Assembly: GCA_025041175.1 (NCBI GenBank)
Contig: JAKCFJ010000002.1
Location: forward strand, 124,001-188,000
Length of the DNA stretch: 64,000 nucleotides
Reading direction: 5' to 3'
From: Halobacteriales archaeon YIM A00010
GTDB lineage: Archaea; Halobacteriota; Halobacteria; Halobacteriales; Haloarculaceae
Part shown: piece after piece, positions 35,970 through 43,684 of the stretch
Numbering within the stretch: the stretch's first letter is position 1
Layout: every line of letters starts with the position of its first letter
Translations under genes and position numbers: made by a program
Notes under the pieces: generated by a model
Seen by the model: the letters and a program-made list of their open reading frames with translations, nothing else
Database searches by the model: none
Told to the model about the DNA's origin: nothing

Positions 35970-36728
35970 ATGTCAAACAAAAACGTAGTTGATGCGGTTC
36001 GGACGACGTTTGCCGTCCTCAAAGCGCTTGTAGAGCTCGATGGGGCTGGCGTGACTCGCCTGGCGAATCGACTACAAATACCAAAGAGCACGATTCACAA
36101 CCACCTCACAACGCTTCGTGAGGACGGCTGGATCGTGAAGGATCGTCACGATCAGTATCACGTGGGGTTCCGGTTCGTCGACGTTTCATACCACGCCAAA
36201 CGACGGCTTCGCATCTACGATATGGTGAAGCGTGAAGTGAACGAGCTGGCCGAGGAAAGCGGTGAAATGGCGCTCTTCACGGTCGAAGAACACGGAATGG
36301 GTGTCTGTCTGCACCGCAAGCTCGGTCCGAACGCCATCGAGACGCCGCTGTACGTGGGCTACCGATCCACGCTCCACCACACTGCCGTCGGGAAGGCCAT
36401 TCTCGCGTTTCTTCCCGAAGAGCGCGTCGAAGAGATCATCGAGAGGCGGGGACTCGAACCGGAAACCGAGCACACGATCACCGATCGTGGTGAACTGTAC
36501 GCCGAGCTCGAAGAGATCCGCGAAACGGGCGTCGCGTACAATCACCAGGAAACGATCACCGGCTTAGTAGGTGTGGGCGTTCCGATCAAACGACAGAACG
36601 GCTCCGTCGTGGGCGCGATCAGTATTATCGGCCCGACGAGTCGAATGGGAACTGAACGCCTGGACGAATATCTGACAATGATACAGCGCAGCGTCAACGT
36701 AATCGAGATCAACTCGACCACCGTTTGA
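35970..36728 (+). CDS. IclR-family transcriptional regulator
   Basis: 252 residues. Winged helix-turn-helix at about 10-75 (GVTRLANRLQIPKSTIHNHL is the recognition helix region), then an IclR effector-binding domain at about 85-250 (GYRSTLHHTAVGKAILAFLP, NHQETITGLVGVGVPI). CTTATGTG about 30 bases upstream fits a leaderless start. Divergent from the mannonate dehydratase gene. It is the only regulator in the first 39 kb, so it may control hexuronate or polysaccharide genes in response to a pathway intermediate. Confidence 0.9.
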   Translation: MSNKNVVDAVRTTFAVLKALVELDGAGVTRLANRLQIPKSTIHNHLTTLREDGWIVKDRHDQYHVGFRFVDVSYHAKRRLRIYDMVKREVNELAEESGEMALFTVEEHGMGVCLHRKLGPNAIETPLYVGYRSTLHHTAVGKAILAFLPEERVEEIIERRGLEPETEHTITDRGELYAELEEIRETGVAYNHQETITGLVGVGVPIKRQNGSVVGAISIIGPTSRMGTERLDEYLTMIQRSVNVIEINSTTV

Positions 36729-37063
36729 TCTCCTTACACTCGGACACGATTCATGTACCGATATGTCGCCTGATTAGCCGGAAACAATCCTGTTGTCCGG
36801 GATGCGGTCACCTGCGTGTTGATCTATTCGTCTCCGGGTGTACTGCTACCGACGATCGCCGGACGGTCGATCGCTTGCCGGACGACCCGGCCCAGCATGG
36901 AATCTCGATTTCCCGGCGGCGATGGAGTTCGAAGACGTGTGATGGCCCGGTTGTTCAGCTAGACTGGACACGATCACGGCTGTCTCCACCGTCTCGGTGT
37001 GGGCCGGTCAACACTGGCTGTTTCCGATCGTAACGCCTTTCCTCGAGATTCCCCAGGGCTCAG
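36729..37063. other. Intergenic stretch without recognised gene
   Basis: 335 bases between the IclR gene and a small membrane-protein gene. No convincing coding frame, RNA gene or inverted-repeat element was seen. Base composition is slightly less GC-rich than the flanking genes. Confidence 0.5.
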
Positions 37064-37309
37064 GTGATGACGGAGACGCTCGGCGGGACGATTCTGAACG
37101 CACTCTGTCGGCACCGGCGGTACTTCCTCGTGTTCGTCGGCCTGCTCGGAGGGGTGTTGCTGATGACCGGCGTCGGTTTCCTGGTCATCGCGCCCGGGAC
37201 CCCCGCCTACACCATCAACGTGTTGAACGCCGTCGGACTGAGCGTCTTTCTGCTGGTGTTCGGTGGGCTCACCGTCTACTGTTACCGGACCGATCGCCGG
37301 TACGCGTGA
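37064..37309 (+). CDS. Small two-helix membrane protein
   Basis: 81 residues. Start GTG 37064 followed directly by ATG 37067; either may be used. Two hydrophobic segments (YFLVFVGLLGGVLLMTGVGF and about residues 50-70) separated by a short polar loop, with charged ends. No family recognised. Convergent with another two-helix gene 59 bases away. Confidence 0.55.
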   Translation: MMTETLGGTILNALCRHRRYFLVFVGLLGGVLLMTGVGFLVIAPGTPAYTINVLNAVGLSVFLLVFGGLTVYCYRTDRRYA

Positions 37310-37368
37310 TGTCTTTGTCATCACGTTGTCCAGGGGAGACGACTCTCGCGTTGTCCGTGGCGACGGTT

Positions 37369-37602
37369 TCATCGGCTCCGCAGCTTCCAGCGGGCGATAC
37401 TCCGGCCGAGAACCCCCACGATCACCGCACTGCCGCCATAGATCGCTAGGTGTCCGGCCATGATCCCCACGCCGATCGCCATCCCCGAGACGAGGAGGAC
37501 GACGCCGAACGCGATCATGAATCGCCAAAACGAACCAGTGATGAAACGGATCCCGGCGAGGAATTCATCGATGATCCGGGTCGGCCACAAGTTCGACACC
37601 AT
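37369..37602 (-). CDS. Small two-helix membrane protein
   Basis: 77 residues. Two hydrophobic segments (about residues 27-47 and 50-68) and a basic C-terminus (RSIARWKLRSR). CTTATAATCG on the minus strand about 25-30 bases before ATG 37602 is a good TATA box, which supports expression. No family recognised. Convergent with the 81-residue membrane protein. Confidence 0.6.
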   Translation of the reverse strand: MVSNLWPTRIIDEFLAGIRFITGSFWRFMIAFGVVLLVSGMAIGVGIMAGHLAIYGGSAVIVGVLGRSIARWKLRSR

Positions 37603-37683
37603 CGTGTACCCACTGAAAACCCACGATTATAAGCGTTTTGCCCATCCAATGGCTGGTAGGTTCTTTCCCATGGAGCCGACTAA

Positions 37684-37777
37684 TACTGTCGGACCTGCGG
37701 ACGGATTGCGACGGAATAGCCGTCTGCTGCTGGCGATTCACCAGCAGCCGATATTCAACCACCACTGTCCGACAGTA
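37684..37777. mobile_element. MITE-like element, family 1 (copy 8)
   Basis: A 94-bp element; left end TACTGTCGGACCTGCGGACGG, right end CTGTCCGACAGTA. Flanks TAA and TCG do not match. It lies upstream of the Nramp-like gene. Confidence 0.78.
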
Positions 37778-37855
37778 TCGACCGCTGACGGTCGGCCACG
37801 CGGTGGTCGACGGTCAATGGAAAGATCTATACACATTCCTTTGTCTTTGTGTGTC

Positions 37856-39100
37856 ATGGTAGAGGTGAGTAGCTTGAGGCAGCGGCTTGGAACCGTCGGA
37901 CCGGCCCTCCTCCTCGCTGCAGTGGTCGTCGGACCTGGAGGGATCGCGTTATCGACTATCGCCGGTGGTACGTACGGCTATACACTCCTCTGGGTTCCCG
38001 TCGCTGCCACCGTCTTCATGATTACGTACACGTGGATGGCAGCACGCATCGGTCTTGTAACAGGAATCACGTTCTTTAGCGCGACGCGTGAGAAGTACGG
38101 GGATACGATCGCCAAAGTAGGCGGGATTTTCGGCTTCCTCACCATCCTCTCCTTTCAGGCCGGCAACAATGCCGGCATCGGGTTTGCGTCGGCTGCCCTG
38201 TTCGGCGTCGGGGGTCCGGAGATCTGGGCCGTCGTCTTCACAGTCCTGTCGGCAGCCTTTCTCTGGCTCCCTTCACTCTACGATAAAGTCGAAGTGATAG
38301 TGACAGTAGTAGTCGGCATCATGCTGGTTTCGTTCGTCGCCACCCTCGCCATCGTCGGGATCGACGTGTCCGCAGCCGCTAGGGGTCTCGTTCCGTCGTT
38401 TCCGAACCAGGCAGCCGTGTTGCTCTCGCTGGGTCTCGCGGCGACCAACTTCTCTATCGCTGCCGCCGTCTACCAGACCAACTTGATGAGAGAAAAGGAG
38501 TGGGGGCCGGAGCGACTCGCCGAAGAGGGCGTTGACTCCATTCTGGGGATCAGCGTTCTCGGTCTCATCGTGATGACCATCCTCCTCACCAGTGCCGCCG
38601 CCATCTTTGGTACCGACGCGCAGGTCTCCTCCGCCCAAGGAATGGCCGAGCAGCTCCGTCCGTTTGCGGGTCCGGCCGCGTTTTATCTGTTCACTATCGG
38701 CTTTTTCTTCGCCTCGCTGTCGTCGCTCGTCGTTAACGCGCTGATCGGAGCAACGCTGCTCATTGACGGCTTCGGCCGCGAGGCGTCGATGGAAGCCCGG
38801 CCTGTCAAGTACTGGGCGACGGCTGCGATGGCTATCGGTACTATCGTTATTCTCCTCACACGGAGCGCCGGGTCACCGACGGAACTCCTCCGGGCAGCCC
38901 AGGCACTCGCCGTCGTTGCGTTTCCTCTCCTCGGATTCCTCGTCATCGCCATCGCACGCGATGAGTCGATAATGGGACAGTACAAAAACGAGTGGTACGT
39001 TGATGTCCTCGCTGGGCTCGGCTATCTCACCATCATCGGGATCATCTTCAACTACCTCCAGACGGTGCTCGCCGGCTTCGGCATCAGACTACTAGGGTAG
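37856..39100 (+). CDS. Nramp-family-like membrane transporter lacking canonical metal motifs
   Basis: 414 residues, about 11 membrane segments. The first helix region GPGGIALSTIAGGTYGYTLLW aligns with the Nramp segment that normally contains DPGN, but the Asp and Asn are missing; the helix 6 region (ATNFSIAAAVYQTN) lacks the MPH motif. It therefore probably does not carry Mn or Fe like a standard Nramp and may move another cation or solute. Start ATG 37856 with CTATACAC about 27-30 bases upstream; longer frames upstream run through the mobile element and are rejected. Placed at the end of the sugar island beside the regulator. Confidence 0.75.
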   Translation: MVEVSSLRQRLGTVGPALLLAAVVVGPGGIALSTIAGGTYGYTLLWVPVAATVFMITYTWMAARIGLVTGITFFSATREKYGDTIAKVGGIFGFLTILSFQAGNNAGIGFASAALFGVGGPEIWAVVFTVLSAAFLWLPSLYDKVEVIVTVVVGIMLVSFVATLAIVGIDVSAAARGLVPSFPNQAAVLLSLGLAATNFSIAAAVYQTNLMREKEWGPERLAEEGVDSILGISVLGLIVMTILLTSAAAIFGTDAQVSSAQGMAEQLRPFAGPAAFYLFTIGFFFASLSSLVVNALIGATLLIDGFGREASMEARPVKYWATAAMAIGTIVILLTRSAGSPTELLRAAQALAVVAFPLLGFLVIAIARDESIMGQYKNEWYVDVLAGLGYLTIIGIIFNYLQTVLAGFGIRLLG

Positions 39101-39222
39101 TTGGAGCGTTTCGCCCGTGATGCATACTCTATCGGCTCCAGCAGCCACCGATCGTGTGTCGGACCGAGGGGATCCCTGGTCGGTCGCTGCGGAGTACGAT
39201 TTAAATTCTACAAAAAGAAGAC

Positions 39223-39302
39223 GAAATTATTGACATTGGCGTGCTCGGACTCGATACGAGCCATCCCGCATCGTTTGCCGACCGCACAGCGCACCGTTCG
39301 GA
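39223..39302 (+). pseudogene. Gfo/Idh-family gene fragment
   Basis: The frame reads EIIDIGVLGLDTSHP and continues to RTAHRSDTR, matching the N-terminus of the gene at 13984-14895 (VIDIGILGLDTSH, RRSDA). A TTTAAATT box precedes it by about 20-25 bases, so the promoter survives. After about 27 codons the sequence switches in frame into an IS6-type transposase remnant. Confidence 0.7.
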
Positions 39303-39589
39303 TACCCGCCTCAACGGTTGTTTCGACCAGATCGGCGTGGGTTTTGTGGAGCGGGAAGCAACACCGCAACTGTTGATGACGCTCGGTATTTAGATCCATC
39401 TTACGCACTCATCACTCTCAAATACTGTTTCTGATATTGGTATATCCGGTGTTGAACGGGCTCGTTCGACCGTTCACGACTGGGTTCACACGGCCGATCC
39501 CCAGCCCGAGGATGGACGAAGCCTGGATCACGTTGTCGTCAATGAAAACCGTGATCTGACGCAATGACGGGCAGTAGTGGCTGTATGCT

Positions 39590-39855
39590 GTCGCCGGCCT
39601 GCGGCCGGCTGCCCGAGACGCGTAGCGTCTCGCTGTCGCCAGAAATCGGAGATTTCTGGTGATGTCGTCGGGCTGCGCCCGACTGTTACCGGCCGTAGGC
39701 CGGTTGCCCGAGGAACGTTGTTCCTCGCTGCTTGAGGCGCGTAGCGCCTCTCTGTCGCCAGGCGAAGCCTGGCTGCTAGCCAAAACCTTCGGTTTTGGCG
39801 ATGTCACCAGAACTCAAAATTTCTGGTTGCCCCACGAGACTTTGCTCTCGTGACT
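39590..39855. repeat. Palindrome array 1 (11 hairpins)
   Basis: 266 bases, almost entirely palindromes. Each is two 6-9-base arms around a mostly 3-base loop, joined by 4-8-base linkers. Examples: GAGACGC-GTA-GCGTCTC (39615-39631), CCAGAAATC-GGA-GATTTCTGG (39639-39659), GTCGGGC-TGC-GCCCGAC (39667-39683), GAGGAAC-GTT-GTTCCTC (39710-39726), CCAAAACC-TTC-GGTTTTGG (39780-39798). Stem sequences differ among units but arms stay matched. It interrupts the transposase codons between WLYA and AVDP; the other copy is uninterrupted there. Confidence 0.9.
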
Positions 39856-39969
39856 GCGGTCGATCCCGAAACAAACGAATTGCTCCCCACAACGCTTGAG
39901 ACGACCACAACCACGATTCTCGCTCATTCATTTCTTACTGGACTCGCCGAGAAACACGATGGTGACGAT

Positions 39970-40242
39970 AACTCGAGAACTGCATGCAGTTCTCGTGGGC
40001 ACGCAAGACCGAAGGTCTTGCGAACGTCCCCAGAAGCCTTCGGCTTCTGGTGTGCGAACGAGACGCTTTGCGTCTCGTCAACGTCGCCGGAACTCTCCGA
40101 GTTCCGGCTGCCGACAAGAGCTACGCTCTTGTCAACGTCGCCGGACTACGTCCGGCTGGCTCGAAAGACTCTCCCCATCTTTCGAACGACCCCAGAAATC
40201 GTTGACTTCTGGTTGGTCCACAAGACTATCAGTCTTGTGAAC
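39970..40242. repeat. Palindrome array 2 (10 hairpins)
   Basis: 273 bases. Begins with the 22-bp perfect palindrome CGAGAACTGCA/TGCAGTTCTCG (39974-39995), then CGCAAGACC-GAA-GGTCTTGCG, CCAGAAGCC-TTC-GGCTTCTGG, ACGAGACGC-TTT-GCGTCTCGT, CCGGAACTC-TCC-GAGTTCCGG, ACAAGAGC-TAC-GCTCTTGT and GCCGGAC-TAC-GTCCGGC. Two weaker units follow, then CACAAGACT-ATC-AGTCTTGTG (40219-40239). Two hairpin types alternate with linkers like AACGTCG and TGCC, giving a composite period of 53-58 bases. Confidence 0.9.
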
Positions 40243-40465
40243 GCTGTGTTTCTCGTTGAGGGCTCACACTCAGTACCTGAAGTCAGGCAGGTGGCCCAGT
40301 AATGCATAATCCAGACGTTCTTTCTAGCCGTTTTCCCGACAGCGAAAACTGACGCCGACCCAAACCAGGTCGTCATTTTGGAATCTCTCGGATATGGCGT
40401 GAAACAAAGCAGCCTGACACAGTGCCGCCACTCATGATTCGGGCGAATACAGGGGGAGTCTGGCG

Positions 40466-40738
40466 TTAGTCAGGCGGATCGAGACTGTACCACCGCTTGG
40501 CGACCGTCAGAAACTGGTTCGCGTCCACCAGCGGCGCATACGTCCTGTTCTCGCCGTCGATGGTGAGTTTCACCAGCAAATCGACGAATCGCCAGACGTT
40601 GTACAGCACGCACGCGAACGCGACGTTGAAAAAGCGGTAGTCGCGCTCGGTCGAGGTCGTCTGGACCATGAAGTGTTTCCGAGGAGAAGTATCCGCCGCC
40701 GACCGATTCGTTCGGAAATCGAACCCCCTGAACGACGT
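40466..40738 (-). pseudogene. Transposase C-terminal remnant (DDE type, probably IS4-like)
   Basis: An open frame on the minus strand. Its end (RFFNVAFACVLYNVWRFVDL, then VDANQFLTVAKRWYSLDPPD) resembles the C-terminal part of haloarchaeal IS4-like transposases. The catalytic N-terminal two thirds are missing, so it is a dead fragment. Family placement is from memory of such tails and could be another DDE group. Confidence 0.55.
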
Positions 40739-40754
40739 GGGCCTAACCCTCTGT

Positions 40755-40791
40755 GAGGGAAGCCCACGAGTTCACTCGTGGGAGTAGTCAC
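40755..40791 (+). mobile_element. IS200/IS605 (TnpB-type) right-end remnant
   Basis: GGGAAGCCCACGAG is followed by the hairpin CCCACGAG-TTCA-CTCGTGGG (40763-40782) and AGTAGTCAC. This layout (AAGCCCAC, hairpin, terminal GTCAC) is typical of the right end of haloarchaeal TnpB elements, which overlaps the 3' end of the guide RNA. No tnpB gene remains beside it. Confidence 0.5.
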
Positions 40792-40857
40792 AACAGAGGT
40801 CGTGGTACCGTGACTCTCGGAAGTGTTATGCGTCACTGGGGACAATGTCTGTTCGCA

Positions 40858-41064
40858 ATGGCAAACGGTAAGGTTGATTTCTTCAACGACACTGGCGGTT
40901 ACGGTTTCATTTCGACTGACGACGACGATGTAGACGACGACGAGGACGTGTTCTTCCACATGGAGGACGTTGGTGGTCCGGATCTGGAAGAGGGTCAAGA
41001 AGTCGAGTTCGACATCGAATCATCCCCGAAGGGACCCCGCGCGACGAACCTCGTCCGCAACTAA
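40858..41064 (+). CDS. Cold-shock domain protein (CspA-like)
   Basis: 68 residues. Single-stranded nucleic-acid-binding OB fold: GKVDFFNDTGGYGFIS (RNP1-like), DVFFHMEDV (RNP2-like), then EEGQEVEFDIE. Length equals that of bacterial and haloarchaeal CspA. An acidic insert (DDDDVDDDED) between the motifs is a haloarchaeal adaptation. Start ATG 40858 with TGTTATGC about 30 bases upstream; a longer frame to 40753 runs through a mobile-element remnant and is rejected. Intact among remnants. Confidence 0.92.
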   Translation: MANGKVDFFNDTGGYGFISTDDDDVDDDEDVFFHMEDVGGPDLEEGQEVEFDIESSPKGPRATNLVRN

Positions 41065-41320
41065 CGACTACGTCTGCCCGTCGTTTGTAGCGATGGTCGG
41101 AAATTCGTTCTTTCAGACAGTCACATGCTGTAGCTAGTGCTCTCTGTCTGCTCTTTATATACCGATAGGTAAAGCCCGGCATCGCTGGAATGGGAACTGC
41201 TCTGCAACACTCTGTCTCTCTACGCGAGGTGAGAGATATCTTCAGGTTCGTCGACGTTGTCGAACTCTCCCCGCTCGACCGACTCCCAATTGTCGCCGGT
41301 TCGGGACTCCACCAATCGTT

Positions 41321-41744
41321 CTCTCGGCCGATCTCGACGCTCTCACGCGCGTTCTGCACGAGTCGGCCGAGACGATTGCATGACGATTGAGGAGAACGAC
41401 GAAGGGAGACCCTCACTGTCGGTGGGGGTATCGATTTCACCAGTCTCAAAGAGAATATTGCTCTGACGACGGCGCAGGGAAAGCTGTTTCTCAATATCAT
41501 TGGCGCGTTCAACCAGTTCTGGGCTGATCTCGCCCGTAGGCGCGCGAACGAGATGGTTCAACGGCGCAAGGAGGAAGGCAAACCGATCGGCCGCCCAAAG
41601 AAACTCGATACAGAGGAGCTCGAACGGGTCTATGAGTGGCGCGAGAAGGGACTGAGCTACGGCGAGATTGTCACGCTCGCTGGTGAGATCTTCGACACCA
41701 CATCACCCGACAGACGATCTACTGTACTGCAAGGACGGCCTTGA
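41321..41744 (+). pseudogene. Serine recombinase (resolvase) remnant
   Basis: First piece: SADLDALTRVLHESAETIA (from about 41321), the part of a resolvase catalytic domain after the active site. After a frameshift, IDFTSLKENIALTTAQGK continues to ARRRANEMVQRRKEEGKPIG, then a C-terminal helix-turn-helix start. The active-site serine region is missing. About 40% of a typical 200-residue resolvase remains. Confidence 0.7.
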
Positions 41745-41864
41745 TGCGTAAGTGGTACTAGACCGCGGAGCTTCCGACGTGGAGCATACTGGGGGCCGCT
41801 CGCCAGTACGAGGCGATATGGCATGTACTGTATATTTTTATTGATGGGGAAATGAGAAAGTACT

Positions 41865-42647
41865 ATGTCTCGACAGAAAGCCGTCCTCGTTGGGATCCTC
41901 CTCAGCCTTACCGTCGGATGTACTGCTCCCGGGGTGGCACGTGCCCCTCCCCAAGCGGCGTGTGGGATCTGTACTGACGCTCTCGATCGGGCTGCTGCTG
42001 ATCACGGGGTGACGCTTACCCGAGGGCAGTCGAAGCTAGTGATCCAGGTCTATGAGAACACCTCGACACGGTGGACGGCGACCGTGCAACTCACAGATGG
42101 TGCCAGTGCCCTCCAGAACGATTCACTGCGGAGAGCCATCGTTTCGGACGTCTTCGATCGCGCTCGAATGGTTGCCGAACCAACTCATGTGACCAGTCAC
42201 CTCTCGGGACAGACCCTTACCGTCTCGTATCGTGATCCCGGTGCTGCTGAGACGCATGATGATACCATCGTTTTTACTCGGTTCCATGCTACCGAGCCTC
42301 AGTCCCCGTTCGTTATAGGCGGCGATGGGACGCCGTATCCCGGTGCAGACACGGTTGTGCTTCGAGCTCCGAACGGCTATACGGTCACGGGCGACTACGC
42401 GTCAGCAACGGAATCCGAAACCGCCATCCGGTGGCACGGCAACGGAACCACCGAGCACATCGACCGCTCGACACGTGTCACGTTTATTGACGACCAATCT
42501 CCTCAGCCGGACTCAAACGACGCTACGCCGATGGCTGGGCTGAGCGATGTCTGGAATAGTCTGTATCGCTCCCCCGTTGCCGTGCTGTGTGTGGTTTTCA
42601 TCGTTGGCATCTTGTTTGTATACCTACACAGACTCACTCAGGACTGA
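41865..42647 (+). CDS. Exported protein with C-terminal membrane anchor, unknown family
   Basis: 260 residues. N-terminal signal-like stretch VLVGILLSLTVGC (Cys19 could be a lipobox cysteine), a CGICTDAL motif shortly after, a beta-rich acidic middle, and a C-terminal hydrophobic segment (VAVLCVVFIVGILFVYLH) with a short tail. Topology is therefore outside-facing with one anchor. Promoter TATATTTTTAT (41831-41841) is strong, about 25-33 bases before ATG 41865. I do not recognise a defined family. It precedes an ABC exporter pair but is separated by 278 bases. Confidence 0.7.
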   Translation: MSRQKAVLVGILLSLTVGCTAPGVARAPPQAACGICTDALDRAAADHGVTLTRGQSKLVIQVYENTSTRWTATVQLTDGASALQNDSLRRAIVSDVFDRARMVAEPTHVTSHLSGQTLTVSYRDPGAAETHDDTIVFTRFHATEPQSPFVIGGDGTPYPGADTVVLRAPNGYTVTGDYASATESETAIRWHGNGTTEHIDRSTRVTFIDDQSPQPDSNDATPMAGLSDVWNSLYRSPVAVLCVVFIVGILFVYLHRLTQD

Positions 42648-42925
42648 GACGTTCGGTTGTACGTCGTTCCCACTGTTATCGTCGCGGTCTTGTGGTGGCG
42701 AAATGCCGCCGATCAACCGTATGAGTTCGCTGATCGTCTGCGTGTGGTTCACTCTGACCGTCTGGCTGGAGGACGACTGTCTTTATACCTCACTACTTGC
42801 GGGTGGTGCGATATCCCGCACTGGGATGAGGGTTCGGTAATCAGCGGGTAGATTCTGATGCATAGAGGATATATTAAAAAATCAGAAGTTCTAATAGTCG
42901 GGCGTGGTAATCCACTCCAATCGCG

Positions 42926-43684
42926 ATGACAGCAATTGAAACCACCGCCCTCACCAAGCGGTATGGTGATACCCTCGCAGTTGATTCGTTGGCTCTCCAG
43001 ATTCCGTCCGGCGTCGTGTATGGATTTCTCGGTCCGAACGGCGCGGGAAAGACGACGACGATGCGGATGTTGACCGGGTTGCTCACACCTAGTAGCGGGA
43101 GTGCGCACGTGGGAGGCGTTTCAGTTGCCGATCGAGACGCCCTGCGGTCACAGATCGGCTATCTTCCAGAAACACCACCGTTATACGACGAAGCGACCGC
43201 GTTCGAGCAGTTGACCTACGCAGCTGGGTTGCGTGATCTTCCTGAAGGTCCGACACAAGAGCGCATCGAAACGCTTCTGGACGATTTCGATCTCCTCGAC
43301 GATGCCGACGATCGGATCGACGGCTATTCGAAAGGAATGCGACAGAAAGTCGCCTATATACAGGCAGTCTTACACGAACCGCCAGTGGTGTTTCTCGATG
43401 AGCCAACTTCAGGGCTCGATCCCCGGGCTGCAAAGACGATTCGACAGCGGATTCGCGGGCTAGCAGACGATGGGACGACGGTGTTTCTGTCCACGCACAT
43501 CCTTCCGGTTGTCGAAGACGTTGCAGACACCGTCGGAATTCTCGCCGATGGAGAGCTCATCGCCGAAGACACGCCCGACAGCATGACTCAGCGCGCCGAA
43601 AGTGGCCAAAAACAGTCACTCGAAGACGTGTTCCTGGAGCTGACTGACACTGAGCCAGCTGCTGAGGTGCAGCCAAATGGCTGA
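42926..43684 (+). CDS. ABC transporter ATP-binding protein (exporter type)
   Basis: 252 residues. Walker A GPNGAGKT, Q-loop YLPETPPLYD, signature YSKGMRQK, Walker B VVFLDEPTSGLD and a switch His in STHILPVVEDV. Classic subfamily used by ABC-2-type exporters. Its end overlaps the start of the permease gene by 8 bases. The promoter ATATTAAAAA (42871-42880) is about 46 bases upstream, so the mRNA probably has a short leader. Confidence 0.92.
   Translation: MTAIETTALTKRYGDTLAVDSLALQIPSGVVYGFLGPNGAGKTTTMRMLTGLLTPSSGSAHVGGVSVADRDALRSQIGYLPETPPLYDEATAFEQLTYAAGLRDLPEGPTQERIETLLDDFDLLDDADDRIDGYSKGMRQKVAYIQAVLHEPPVVFLDEPTSGLDPRAAKTIRQRIRGLADDGTTVFLSTHILPVVEDVADTVGILADGELIAEDTPDSMTQRAESGQKQSLEDVFLELTDTEPAAEVQPNG

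Larger units (their letters stand above)
39303..40300 (+). pseudogene. IS6-type transposase remnant 1, interrupted by two palindrome arrays
   Basis: Pieces in order: GFVEREATPQLLMTLGI (about 39336-39390), NTVSDIGISGVERARSTVHD (about 39419-39480), ending with WLYA at 39589. An array follows, then TAVDPETNELLPTTLE to AEKHDGDD (39853-39969), a second array, then AVFLVEGSHS (40243-40272). They match, in the same order, the remnant at 45511-46196 and the general haloarchaeal IS6 layout. In-frame stops and small shifts show it is dead. Confidence 0.75.

Noticed and set aside
37460-37855. A longer N-terminus for the Nramp-like protein
   Set aside because: It would run through a small membrane-protein gene on the other strand and an inverted-repeat element, and a good TATA box precedes the ATG at 37856.
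39301-39348. Minus-strand reading KTHADLVETTVEAGI, resembling a second Gfo/Idh fragment
   Set aside because: The plus strand of the same bases matches the start of the IS6 transposase (GCFDQIGVGFVERE versus GCSDCMEVDFVECE), so the minus-strand likeness is probably fortuitous.
39590-40242. CRISPR array
   Set aside because: There is no conserved direct repeat with unique spacers; units are palindromes with changing sequence, and no cas genes are near.
39659-40302. Open frames running through the palindrome arrays (64-150 codons)
   Set aside because: They arise because hairpin units contain few stops; they show no domain, start inside hairpins and cross transposase remnants.
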